From NCBI GenBank assembly GCA_040882285.1, contig JBBEBQ010000018.1, positions 248,001 to 312,000 of the forward strand: a stretch of 64,000 bases of DNA, written 5' to 3'. This DNA comes from Gemmatimonadaceae bacterium (GTDB taxonomy: Bacteria; Gemmatimonadota; Gemmatimonadetes; Gemmatimonadales; Gemmatimonadaceae). Each line of letters begins with the position of its first letter. The stretch's first letter is position 1. This document shows, in pieces, positions 1-7,902 of this stretch. Both the position numbers and the translations under genes were made by a program. Under the pieces are notes generated by a model. It made no database searches. It worked only from the letters and a program-made list of their open reading frames with translations, and had not been told where the DNA came from.

Positions 1-534
1 ATGCCTTCGGGCACCGCGTTCAAGCCCGGCGACGTCGTGCGCAGCCACCTCGGCAAGTACATCGAGGTCGTGAACACCGACGCCGAGGGTCGCATGGTGC
101 TCGCCGACCTGTTGTCGTACGTGCGGCGATTCAACCCCGCCGTCACGGTGGATGCCGCCACGCTCACGGGCGCCGTGGTGATCGCGCTCGGGCACACCGC
201 GACGGGCGTGTTCAGCAGCGACGACGCGCTTGCCACCGAGGTGATCGACGCGGGCAAACGCGCGGGCGAGCCCGGCTGGCCGCTGCCGCTGTGGGACGAG
301 TACAAGGAACTGATCAAGTCGGACGTGGCCGACATGAAGAACGCGGGCGGGCGCGCGGCGGGCTCGACCTCTGCCGCGCTCTTCCTCCAGGAGTTCACGG
401 AAGGAATGCCGTGGATCCACCTCGACATCGCCGGCACCGCGTACTCCGAGACAGACCTGGTCGCCCTGCCGAAGGGTCCCACGGGCGTTCCGGTTGGAAC
501 GTTCGTCGAGTTCGTCCGGGGCCGGGCGAGCTGA
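1..534 (+). CDS. pepA: Leucyl aminopeptidase (M17 family), C-terminal part
   Basis: The reading frame is open from the first base, so this is the 3' part of a gene cut by the window edge; the ATG at base 1 is probably an internal Met. The M17 signature NTDAEGRMVLADL lies at residues 25-37 and holds metal ligands (Asp27, Glu29) and the catalytic Arg31 of the two-metal cytosolic exopeptidases that remove N-terminal residues from peptides. The following segment, VDAATLTGAVVIALG, is also typical. About 177 residues remain of a usual ~480-500. The stop lies 10 bases before the next gene. Family assignment is secure; substrate preference cannot be read from this part. Confidence 0.93.
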   Translation: MPSGTAFKPGDVVRSHLGKYIEVVNTDAEGRMVLADLLSYVRRFNPAVTVDAATLTGAVVIALGHTATGVFSSDDALATEVIDAGKRAGEPGWPLPLWDEYKELIKSDVADMKNAGGRAAGSTSAALFLQEFTEGMPWIHLDIAGTAYSETDLVALPKGPTGVPVGTFVEFVRGRAS

Positions 535-544
535 AGCGCAAAGC

Positions 545-2365
545 ATGACGCCTGTTCGCCTCGGCGCGCTCGCCGGGGCCCTCATGCTCGTTTTGACAGC
601 CCTCGCGCCCGGACAGCTGCGCGCGCAGGTGGTGCCGCCGCCCGCGAGCGAGCAGCCGATCCCGCCCAAGGAGCTGCCGGACACCATGCCGCCGGACACG
701 GTGAAGCGCGACACGATCAAGGCGGGGATCGGCCGGCTGCGAACGCCGGCTACATACGACATCGGCCCGCAGTACCGCTGGGACAGGGAGGAGCTGTTCG
801 CCAGCGGCGCGCTCACCGTGACCGATCTCCTGGCGCGAATCCCCGAGCTCACCGTCTTCCGGTCGGGATGGATCGCGACGCCGCAGTCCGTGGCGCACAA
901 CGGCAGCTTCGAGCGGATCCGCTTTTTCTACGACGGCGTGGAGCTCGATCCCATGGATCCGCGGCACCCGGGTCTGCACGACCTCGCGGCGATCCAGATC
1001 TGGACGCTGGAGGAGCTGGCCATCGAGCGCGCGGCCGGGGAGATACGCGTGCACATGCGCAGCTGGCGCGTAGACCGCACGACGCCGTACACCCGCACCG
1101 ACGTGGTCACCGGCAGCGAAGAGACCGACATCTATCGCGGGTTCTACGGCAAGCGATACAACGGCGGCCAGGCTCTCCAGCTCGCGGCGCAACAGTCGAG
1201 CACGCAGAATCAGCGCTTCGGCGGCGGCGGCGGCGGGCTGTCGCTGTTCGGGCGTGTGGGCATCGGCCGCCGGCTCTGGAGCGTGGACGCCACGGCCAAC
1301 CGGACCCATTTTGGACGCGACCCGCAGGACGCGTTCGTGCCCGGCCAGGGGATCCCGCCCTACGACGCCATGCACACCGTCGCGTACCTGCGCGGTTCGT
1401 TCGGCGCCGTGGGCTCGGGACCGTGGATCGAGCTGATCGCGGCGTCGCACGAGATCAAGGAATCCAGCCCGGCTCCGACAGCGCAGCAGATCGCATCGCG
1501 CGGCTTCGTGGCCGACACCGCCGACACCACGCGGTCGCGGACGCAGCTCGTCGCGACCGCGGGGTTCAACCGCTGGGGCGCGTCGATCACGCTGACCGAG
1601 CGGCTGCGACGGTACGAGGGGGAAGCGTTCAACGCCTTCAGCGGGAGAGCGGAGATCAACACCAGGCTGCTCGCCGCGGGAGTCTTCGCCGAATACGACG
1701 ACGAGCGCGACGTGCGGCGGACGGACGGCAATCTGCGCTTCACGCCGCTGCCCTTCATCGCCTTCGCCGGAGGTGTATCGGAGCAGACGGCCGAAGGACC
1801 CCGCGCGGCCGTGCCCGACTCACGCTCGGCGCGGGGCGAGGCCGCGCTGCGGCTCCTCGGCCCGTGGGTGTACGCGGGGCTGGTGCGATCCGACACGGTC
1901 CACACCCGTCCGCCATCCGTGTACGACACCGCGTACGTGGCTTCCGGAGCGCGGTCGAGAACCGCTACGTACGGCGGGGTCCGCGGTGCCATCTGGCGCG
2001 GATTGGGCGTCGATGCGTACTACACCCGGTGGGAGGCGGGACAGGGCTATCTCCCGGAGTACCAGACCCACGTCGAGCTGAACTTTGCCACGAAATGGCT
2101 GTCGCGGTTTCCCCGCGGGGACTTTGGCGTGCGCAGCTGGATAGCGTACGACTACCGGCCGTCCGTGTCTTTCCCGACCCGGAGCGGCACGGCGGAGATC
2201 ACGGTCCCGAGTCACGTCTTCTCCGGCCTGCTGGAGATCCGGATCATGCGGGCGGCTATCACTTACCAGACGCGGAACATGTTCGGATTCCAGCACGACA
2301 TCGTACCGGGCTATCTCGTGCGCCAGGTCCAGATATATGGCGTGCGGTGGGACTTCTGGAACTAA
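545..2365 (+). CDS. TonB-dependent receptor-like outer-membrane protein
   Basis: A 606-aa protein starting at ATG 545; the frame is open further upstream but the signal peptide begins here. Residues 1-27 form a Sec signal ending near LRAQ. Residues ~40-65 are Pro-rich. Residues ~70-150 resemble a TonB receptor plug, with an ALTVTDLLARIPELTVFR stretch and a following FFYDGVELD segment. The rest alternates polar and aromatic residues like a beta-barrel and ends in aromatic residues (WDFWN). It is shorter than most siderophore receptors and no clear TonB box is visible. The substrate is unknown. It sits 10 bases after pepA. Confidence 0.7.
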   Translation: MTPVRLGALAGALMLVLTALAPGQLRAQVVPPPASEQPIPPKELPDTMPPDTVKRDTIKAGIGRLRTPATYDIGPQYRWDREELFASGALTVTDLLARIPELTVFRSGWIATPQSVAHNGSFERIRFFYDGVELDPMDPRHPGLHDLAAIQIWTLEELAIERAAGEIRVHMRSWRVDRTTPYTRTDVVTGSEETDIYRGFYGKRYNGGQALQLAAQQSSTQNQRFGGGGGGLSLFGRVGIGRRLWSVDATANRTHFGRDPQDAFVPGQGIPPYDAMHTVAYLRGSFGAVGSGPWIELIAASHEIKESSPAPTAQQIASRGFVADTADTTRSRTQLVATAGFNRWGASITLTERLRRYEGEAFNAFSGRAEINTRLLAAGVFAEYDDERDVRRTDGNLRFTPLPFIAFAGGVSEQTAEGPRAAVPDSRSARGEAALRLLGPWVYAGLVRSDTVHTRPPSVYDTAYVASGARSRTATYGGVRGAIWRGLGVDAYYTRWEAGQGYLPEYQTHVELNFATKWLSRFPRGDFGVRSWIAYDYRPSVSFPTRSGTAEITVPSHVFSGLLEIRIMRAAITYQTRNMFGFQHDIVPGYLVRQVQIYGVRWDFWN

Positions 2366-2401
2366 TAACTGTATGTATCATAGCAACTTAGGGCTTCACT
2401 A

Positions 2402-3277
2402 ATGATAAATAGCATGACCGGCTTCGGCAGTGCCGAAGGGACGGTCGGACAGGCGCGAGTCGCGGTGGAGGTGCGCACCGTGAACCACCGCTTCTTCAAC
2501 TCCAGCATCAAGCTCCCGTCGGCTTTCAGCGCGTGGGAGGGTGACGTGCGGGAGGCGCTGCGCCGGCACATCGCGCGGGGCCACGTTTCGCTGAGCGCCC
2601 GGATCGAGCGGGCGGAAGAGTCGCCGATTCAGATCGACGAAGCACGGTTCGCGGCCTACGTGGCCCAGCTGAAGGAGCTGGGCGAGCGTCACGGCCTCGC
2701 CTCCGGGCTGGATCTCGCGACGGTGCTCCGCCTCCCCGGCGTGATCGTAACCGGGACGGTGGAGGAAGCAGGCGGTACTCCCGCGGAACTGGTGGCCATC
2801 GTCGACCAGGCGGCGCAGGCTCTGACGCAGATGCGCCGGGAGGAAGGCGGCAGGCTCGCGCAGTCGATTCGCGAGCGGCTCGACGTCATCGAGTACGCGC
2901 TCGAGCGGCTGGCCGCGCGCTCCCCGCTCAGGCTGGCGGAGCAGAAGACCAGGCTCGAGCGCGCGGTGGCTGAGCTGGCCGGCGGGGTCGCGGTGGATCC
3001 CCAGAGGCTGGCACAGGAGATCGCCATCATGGCCGACCGGCTGGACGTCGCGGAGGAGCTGGACCGGTTTCAGTCGCACCTGCGGTCCTTCAGGGACACG
3101 CTCGACGACGAGAGCGGCGACGCGGTCGGGAAGCGGCTCTCGTTTGTGCTGCAGGAGATGCTCCGGGAAGCGAACACCACCGGCAGCAAGGCCAGCGACG
3201 CCGCCATGCTCGCCGAGGTCGTGTCGATCAAGGAAGAGCTGGAACGGATCCGCGAGCAGGTCGAGAACCTCGAGTGA
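2402..3277 (+). CDS. yicC: YicC-family endoribonuclease
   Basis: A 291-aa protein beginning MINSMTGFGSAEG, the conserved YicC start, which fixes the ATG. YicC proteins are ring-shaped endoribonucleases; in E. coli YicC affects the turnover of small RNAs. Full length is present: the N-terminal domain includes EVRTVNHRFFNSSIKLP, and the conserved C-terminal region runs from about residue 200, with the Glu-rich helix near the end. It overlaps the gmk start by 4 bases (GTGA), the usual yicC-gmk-rpoZ linkage, so co-expression with gmk and rpoZ is likely. Confidence 0.92.
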   Translation: MINSMTGFGSAEGTVGQARVAVEVRTVNHRFFNSSIKLPSAFSAWEGDVREALRRHIARGHVSLSARIERAEESPIQIDEARFAAYVAQLKELGERHGLASGLDLATVLRLPGVIVTGTVEEAGGTPAELVAIVDQAAQALTQMRREEGGRLAQSIRERLDVIEYALERLAARSPLRLAEQKTRLERAVAELAGGVAVDPQRLAQEIAIMADRLDVAEELDRFQSHLRSFRDTLDDESGDAVGKRLSFVLQEMLREANTTGSKASDAAMLAEVVSIKEELERIREQVENLE

Positions 3278-3924
3278 CCCCGTTTCCGGTCATCCTGTCG
3301 TCGCCGTCGGGCGGCGGAAAGACGACGATCGCGCGCGCGTTGCTCAATCAGCGGCGCGATGTGGGCTACTCGATCTCCTGTACGACGCGCCGCCCGAGGG
3401 AGGGTGAGGTCGACGGGGTGGACTATTTTTTTCTGACCACCGCCGAGTTCGCGCTGGCCGCCGATCGCGGCGAGTTCGCGGAGTGGGCGGTGGTTCATGG
3501 GCAGCGCTACGGCACACTCAGGCGGGAAGTGGAGCGGGTGCTGTCTTCGGGAAAGCACGTGATCATGGACATCGACGTCCAGGGCGCGCGGAAGCTGGCG
3601 GACGCGTTCCCGAGCTCGGCGCTGATCTTCCTGCTTCCGCCGTCGGCGGAAGTGCTGGTGGAGCGGCTCCGCAACCGTCGGAGCGAGGGCCCGGAAGCGC
3701 TGATCCAGCGCCTGGAGACCGCGGTAGAAGAATTAAAGGCGGTTTCCATGTATCATTACATGGTCACGAACGACCGCCTGGACGTCGCGGTCGCCCGCGT
3801 CTCGTCGATCATCGACGCGGAGGCGGTAAGCCGGGGGCGCAGAGACCAGTCGGCGGAAGCCGAGGTCGGCGCGCTCATCGAGCAGCTGCAGATCGAAATC
3901 AGAAAACAACAGGAGATCGGATAG
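3274..3924 (+). CDS. gmk: Guanylate kinase
   Basis: A 216-aa GMP kinase (ATP + GMP to ADP + GDP) in purine nucleotide synthesis. The GTG start overlaps the yicC stop. The P-loop SPSGGGKTT lies at residues ~9-17, followed by the GMP-binding region SISCTTRRPREGEVDGVDY and the lid region with RLRNRR. Length is normal. The gene directly abuts rpoZ, whose ATG follows the stop with no gap. Confidence 0.96.
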   Translation: MTPFPVILSSPSGGGKTTIARALLNQRRDVGYSISCTTRRPREGEVDGVDYFFLTTAEFALAADRGEFAEWAVVHGQRYGTLRREVERVLSSGKHVIMDIDVQGARKLADAFPSSALIFLLPPSAEVLVERLRNRRSEGPEALIQRLETAVEELKAVSMYHYMVTNDRLDVAVARVSSIIDAEAVSRGRRDQSAEAEVGALIEQLQIEIRKQQEIG

Positions 3925-4128
3925 ATGCGAGTTTTCACCCCGGAAGAGGCGGCGCGCAGCGCCACCAACAAGTATCTCGCGGTGCTGGTTGCCGCCAAAT
4001 ACGCGCGCGTGCTCAACGAGTTCCCGGCCGGTATGTCGCGCGAGGTCAAGCTGACGACGCGCGCGATGGAGGAGCTGTCGAGCGGAACGATCGAGTACAA
4101 GGTCATTCCGCGCCGCAAGGCGGAGTAG
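3925..4128 (+). CDS. rpoZ: DNA-directed RNA polymerase omega subunit
   Basis: A 67-aa omega subunit, which helps fold and assemble the beta-prime subunit of RNA polymerase. It shows the conserved pattern of the family: N-terminal helix, then NKYLAVLVAAKYARVLNE and a Thr/Ala-rich helix with TTRAMEELSSGTIEYK. The ATG immediately follows the gmk stop. The stop is TAG, and the downstream coaBC frame is the same reading frame. Confidence 0.9.
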   Translation: MRVFTPEEAARSATNKYLAVLVAAKYARVLNEFPAGMSREVKLTTRAMEELSSGTIEYKVIPRRKAE

Positions 4129-4161
4129 TTTCCCGCGCGCCCGTACGACTCGCGGCGGGTC

Positions 4162-5340
4162 CTGCTCGGCGTATCGGGTGGGATCGCCGCCTACAAGTCG
4201 GTAGCGCTTGCCAGACTTCTCACGCAGGCGGGCGCGCAGGTTGACGTTGTACTGACCCGGGCCGCGCTGGAGTTTGTCGGCGCGATCACGTTCGAGGCGG
4301 TGACCGGCAGACAGGCGCTCGCCGAGATATTCGAGCCCGGACACGCTCTCGACCACATACGGCTGGCGCGAGAAGCGGACGTCGTAGTGATCGCTCCCGC
4401 GACGGCCGACCTCATCGCGCGCGCCGCGCACGGCCACGCGAACGATCTGTTGACCGCGAGCCTGCTCGCGACCAGCTCGCCGGTGCTGTTCGTTCCCGCG
4501 ATGAACGACCATATGTGGGCGCACCCGCAGACCGCGCGCAACGTCGCGCACCTGCGCGAGATCGGCTACCGCGTGCTCGACCCCGACGACGGCCCGCTGG
4601 CGATCGGCGAGGGCAGCGGCCCGGGGCGCATGCCCGAGCCCGACACGATCTTCGCCCACCTCGGCCGCATCCTGGAATCCGACAACACGCTCCGAGGCCG
4701 GTGCGTCCTCGTCACGACCGGCGCCACGCGGGAGCCGGTGGACCCGGTGCGGTTCATCTCGAACCACAGCACGGGGAAGATGGGCGCGGCGATCGCGGCC
4801 GCCGCGTGGCGGCGTGGCGCCGACGTGACGCTGATAGCGGGACACACTGACGTCCCGCTCCCCGGCGGGCCGCGCGTGATCCGGGCGGATACGACCGAAG
4901 CGATGGCCCACGCGGTGGCCGCCGAGATCGCCGCGGCCGACGCGTTGATCATGGCCGCCGCGCCCGCGGACTTCACCGTCAAGACTCCAAGCGCCGGCAA
5001 GATGAAAAGAGAGGGCGGCACGGCGTCGCTCGATCTCGTCCGGACCGCCGACATCCTGCAGGCGGCGTCGGCCGCGAGGAAGAAGGGATCGGTGGTCGTC
5101 GGCTTCGCGCTCGAGACGGGGAACGCCGCGGAACGCGGTGCGGAGAAGCTGCGCGCGAAGAGCGTCGACATGATGGTCGTGAACGATCAGAACGAGGAGG
5201 GCGCCGGATTCGGCGGGGACACGAATCGGGTCACGCTGCTGTCGCGCGACGGCAAGCGGGAAGAGTTGCCGCTGATGCTGAAGACGGAGCTGGCGGAAGA
5301 GCTGCTGGACCGCATCGGAGCCATGCTGAATGGATCCTAG
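4162..5340 (+). CDS. coaBC: Bifunctional CoaBC (PPC synthetase / decarboxylase), start unclear
   Basis: Makes 4'-phosphopantetheine for coenzyme A in two steps. CoaC (FMN decarboxylase) covers about residues 1-180, with GVSGGIAAYKS, the catalytic DHIRLA His and PAMNDHMW. CoaB follows, with the nucleotide-binding stretch around FISNHSTGKMG. No ATG, GTG or TTG occurs in frame between the rpoZ TAG (4126-4128) and GTG 4300, which lies inside the flavoprotein fold; CTG 4162 is the best candidate start. Homology seems to extend a few codons upstream (RRVL). The CoaC lid motif reads LAIGEGSGPGRM where an essential Cys (ACG) is expected. Length and the rest of the fold look intact. Confidence 0.85.
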   Translation: MLGVSGGIAAYKSVALARLLTQAGAQVDVVLTRAALEFVGAITFEAVTGRQALAEIFEPGHALDHIRLAREADVVVIAPATADLIARAAHGHANDLLTASLLATSSPVLFVPAMNDHMWAHPQTARNVAHLREIGYRVLDPDDGPLAIGEGSGPGRMPEPDTIFAHLGRILESDNTLRGRCVLVTTGATREPVDPVRFISNHSTGKMGAAIAAAAWRRGADVTLIAGHTDVPLPGGPRVIRADTTEAMAHAVAAEIAAADALIMAAAPADFTVKTPSAGKMKREGGTASLDLVRTADILQAASAARKKGSVVVGFALETGNAAERGAEKLRAKSVDMMVVNDQNEEGAGFGGDTNRVTLLSRDGKREELPLMLKTELAEELLDRIGAMLNGS

Positions 5341-6376
5341 AGAGCAGCTCCGGATTTACCTGGAGCAGCGGCGCGAGACCGGCGAAACCGAGCTGGTGCT
5401 CGACAAGCTCTCGATCGACGAGGTGCTGCGGATCATCGCCGGGCAGGCATCTTCGGCGCGCGGGACGGCGGTGGCCGCCGCGGCGGCCGCCGAGAGGGAG
5501 CATCCGACGAGCGCTCGCGCCGCCGAGCCAGGTAGCGCCGACTGGCGCGAGGCGCTGCGCGAAGCCGGAGTGCCTCAGCCCACCTCGGGCGTGAAGCCCG
5601 CCGGCCCCGCGCCGGCGCCGAAAATGGAAGCTCCACCGCGGATCGATGCTCCGCCGCCGGCAGCCGAAGCGCCGAAGCCGACCGCGATACCGCGGCTCGC
5701 GTTCCCGCAGCCGGGGCACGAAGCCGGAGCTCCGCCCACGCCCGGGGAGTTCAGGACCGGGATCGTCGTCGGCGCCGCCGACTCCGAGCTGTTCCACAGT
5801 CCGTTCGCGCACCTGGAATCGCTCGAGGCGATCGCCGAGGCCGTGCGCGGCTGCACCCGCTGCCCGCTCTACGCCACCGCTACGCAGTCGGTTCCGGGCG
5901 AAGGCTCTCCGACCGCGGATCTGGTGTGCGTCGGGGAGGCGCCGGGTGCCAACGAGGACGTGACTGGCCGTCCGTTTGTGGGGGAGGCCGGAAAACTCCT
6001 AACGAAAATTCTCGAGGCTATCAAGCTCTCACGGGAAGAAGTTTTTATCTGTAACGTGCTTAAGCATCGGCCGCCCGGAAATCGGAATCCGCTGCCGGGA
6101 GAGGTCGAAGCGTGCTCGCCGTATCTCGTTCGCCAGCTGGAGCTGATCCAGCCAAAGGTCATCGTCGCATTCGGCACATTCGCAGCTCAAACGTTGCTCA
6201 ACACGAAATCCTCGCTGAGCCAGCTCCGCGGGTTCGTGCACAGATATTACGGAACGCCACTGATCGTCACCTATCACCCGGCCGCGCTGCTGCGCAATCC
6301 AGCGTGGAAGCGGCCAACGTGGAACGATGTCCAGCTCGCCCGTAGAGTTCTCGATAACGCCCGGCAAGGGTCGTGA
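5330..6376 (+). CDS. Uracil-DNA glycosylase, family 4/5-like
   Basis: A 348-aa DNA repair enzyme that excises uracil from deaminated DNA. The catalytic domain covers the last ~200 residues: CTRCPLY (two Fe-S cysteines), VGEAPGANEDVTGRPFVGEA (motif 1, water-activating region), NRNPLPGEVEACSPYL (another cluster Cys) and VTYHPAALLR (motif 2 His). The usual KCRPP Cys is His here (LKHRPPGNR); a nearby Cys (ICN) might substitute. Residues ~40-130 are an Ala/Pro-rich low-complexity linker, giving an unusually long N-terminus. The ATG overlaps the coaBC end by 11 bases. Confidence 0.87.
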   Translation: MDPREQLRIYLEQRRETGETELVLDKLSIDEVLRIIAGQASSARGTAVAAAAAAEREHPTSARAAEPGSADWREALREAGVPQPTSGVKPAGPAPAPKMEAPPRIDAPPPAAEAPKPTAIPRLAFPQPGHEAGAPPTPGEFRTGIVVGAADSELFHSPFAHLESLEAIAEAVRGCTRCPLYATATQSVPGEGSPTADLVCVGEAPGANEDVTGRPFVGEAGKLLTKILEAIKLSREEVFICNVLKHRPPGNRNPLPGEVEACSPYLVRQLELIQPKVIVAFGTFAAQTLLNTKSSLSQLRGFVHRYYGTPLIVTYHPAALLRNPAWKRPTWNDVQLARRVLDNARQGS

Positions 6377-7751
6377 TCCCTTCCGCGACCGGCAGCCGCC
6401 GTATTCGGAGGATGCCGAACAAGCGGTAATCTCCGCGATGCTGCTCGACTCGGACGCGGTGCTCCGTGCGACGGAGTTCGTGGACGACTCGATGTTCCAT
6501 CGCGAGGCGCACCGCAGGATCATCCGCGCCATCCTCGCTCTGGCCGAGCGCGGCGACGTCATCGATCCGCTCACGCTCTCGGAGGAGCTGTCGCGACGCG
6601 GCGATCTCCAGGCCGCCGGCGGGAAGGACTACATCTCCGAGCTGCTCGACATGGTGCCGACCGCGGCCAACGTCGAGTACCACGCCAAGATCGTGCGGGA
6701 GAAGGCGCTCCGTCGCCGGCTCATCGAGGTGTCGACCGGCATCGTCGGCGACGCGTTCGATTCTCCGCTCGCCGCGCCGGAGCTCCTCGACGAAGCCGAG
6801 CACAAGATCTTCCAGATCAACAAGTCGCGCGGGCGCGAGGCGTTCACGCGCATCAAGGAGCTGCTCTGGCCCACGATGGAGCGGATCGAGAAGCTCCAGA
6901 GCAGCGGCGCGTCGCTCACGGGTGTCGGCAGCGGCTTCAAGGATCTCGACGAGATCACCGCTGGATTCCAGCCGAGCGATCTAGTCATCATCGCGGCCCG
7001 TCCGTCGATGGGAAAGACCGCGTTCGCGCTGAACATCGCGCAGAACTCCGCGCTCGACAACAACATCCCGATCTGCATCTTCTCGATGGAGATGAGCAAG
7101 GAAGCGATCGTGCAGCGGCTGCTCACCGCCGAGGGGCGCGTGGACGCCCAGCGGCTGCGCAAGGGGAAGCTGCAGGACGAGGAGTTCGTGCGGCTCGGGC
7201 GCGCGGCCGGGCTGCTTAGCCACGCCCCGATATGGATCGATGACACGCCGGGACTCACGCTGCTCGAGCTTCGCTCCAAGGCGAGGCGGCTCAAGATGGA
7301 GAGCGACGTGCAAATGGTGATCGTGGACTACCTGCAGCTCATGCAGGGCCCGACGAACGTGGAGAGCAGGCAGCAGGAGATCAGCTACATCTCCCGCTCG
7401 CTCAAGGCGCTGGCGCGCGAGCTCAACGTGCCCGTCGTCGCGCTGTCGCAGCTCTCTCGCGCGCCCGAGCAGCGCACCGGCGAAGGGAAGCGGCCGCAGC
7501 TCTCCGACCTGCGCGAGTCGGGCGCGATCGAGCAGGATGCCGATCTCGTCATGTTCATCTATCGCCAGGAAGTGTACGACGGCCCGACCGACAAGGACGG
7601 CAACTCGCTCGAGGGCCGCGCCGAGATCATCGTCGGCAAGCAGCGCAACGGGCCGACGGGATTGGTGAACCTGTACTTCAACAAGGCATACACTCGGTTT
7701 GACAACTTTTCGGCGAGGTCGACAGGGCCGGAAATAGTACGGACTGGGTGA
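6327..7751 (+). CDS. dnaB: Replicative DNA helicase DnaB
   Basis: A 474-aa hexameric helicase that unwinds DNA at the replication fork. The N-terminal DnaB domain begins PPYSEDAEQAVISAMLLD. The RecA-like domain carries Walker A ARPSMGKTAFALNIA, the Walker B region VIVDYLQLM, and the DnaB motif LSQLSRAPEQR, followed by SDLRESGAIEQDADLV. Length is normal and no intein is present. The ATG at 6327 overlaps the UDG gene by 50 bases; no in-frame start lies closer to the conserved region, so the overlap appears real. Confidence 0.95.
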   Translation: MSSSPVEFSITPGKGRDPFRDRQPPYSEDAEQAVISAMLLDSDAVLRATEFVDDSMFHREAHRRIIRAILALAERGDVIDPLTLSEELSRRGDLQAAGGKDYISELLDMVPTAANVEYHAKIVREKALRRRLIEVSTGIVGDAFDSPLAAPELLDEAEHKIFQINKSRGREAFTRIKELLWPTMERIEKLQSSGASLTGVGSGFKDLDEITAGFQPSDLVIIAARPSMGKTAFALNIAQNSALDNNIPICIFSMEMSKEAIVQRLLTAEGRVDAQRLRKGKLQDEEFVRLGRAAGLLSHAPIWIDDTPGLTLLELRSKARRLKMESDVQMVIVDYLQLMQGPTNVESRQQEISYISRSLKALARELNVPVVALSQLSRAPEQRTGEGKRPQLSDLRESGAIEQDADLVMFIYRQEVYDGPTDKDGNSLEGRAEIIVGKQRNGPTGLVNLYFNKAYTRFDNFSARSTGPEIVRTG

Positions 7752-7762
7752 CCGGTTGCACT

Positions 7763-7877
7763 GGAATCCAAGTTTGGAGTGTGGCAGTAAGGAGTCGCGC
7801 AGTTAGGAGTCATTACAGATCGTTGCAGTTACTCCGCACTGCAAACTCCCGACTGCCACACTCCGAACTTGGATTCC
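7763..7877 (+). repeat. Palindromic intergenic repeat between dnaB and radA
   Basis: Two 26-base arms (7763-7788 and 7852-7877) are inverted copies with one mismatch: the left arm starts GGAATCCAAGTTTGGAGTG and the right arm ends CCGAACTTGGATTCC. Inner sequence also pairs partly through repeated GGAGT/ACTCC and GCAGT/ACTGC blocks, so the 115 bases could fold into one long hairpin. It fills most of the 151-base gap. It contains no gene and resembles REP-like or MITE-like intergenic elements; transposition is not shown. Confidence 0.75.
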
Positions 7878-7902
7878 CTTTCCCTGGCTAGGAGCTCGTC
7901 GT

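Noticed and set aside
7752-7902. tRNA or small RNA gene in the dnaB-radA gap
   Set aside because: No cloverleaf or T-loop pattern; the gap is explained by the palindromic repeat.
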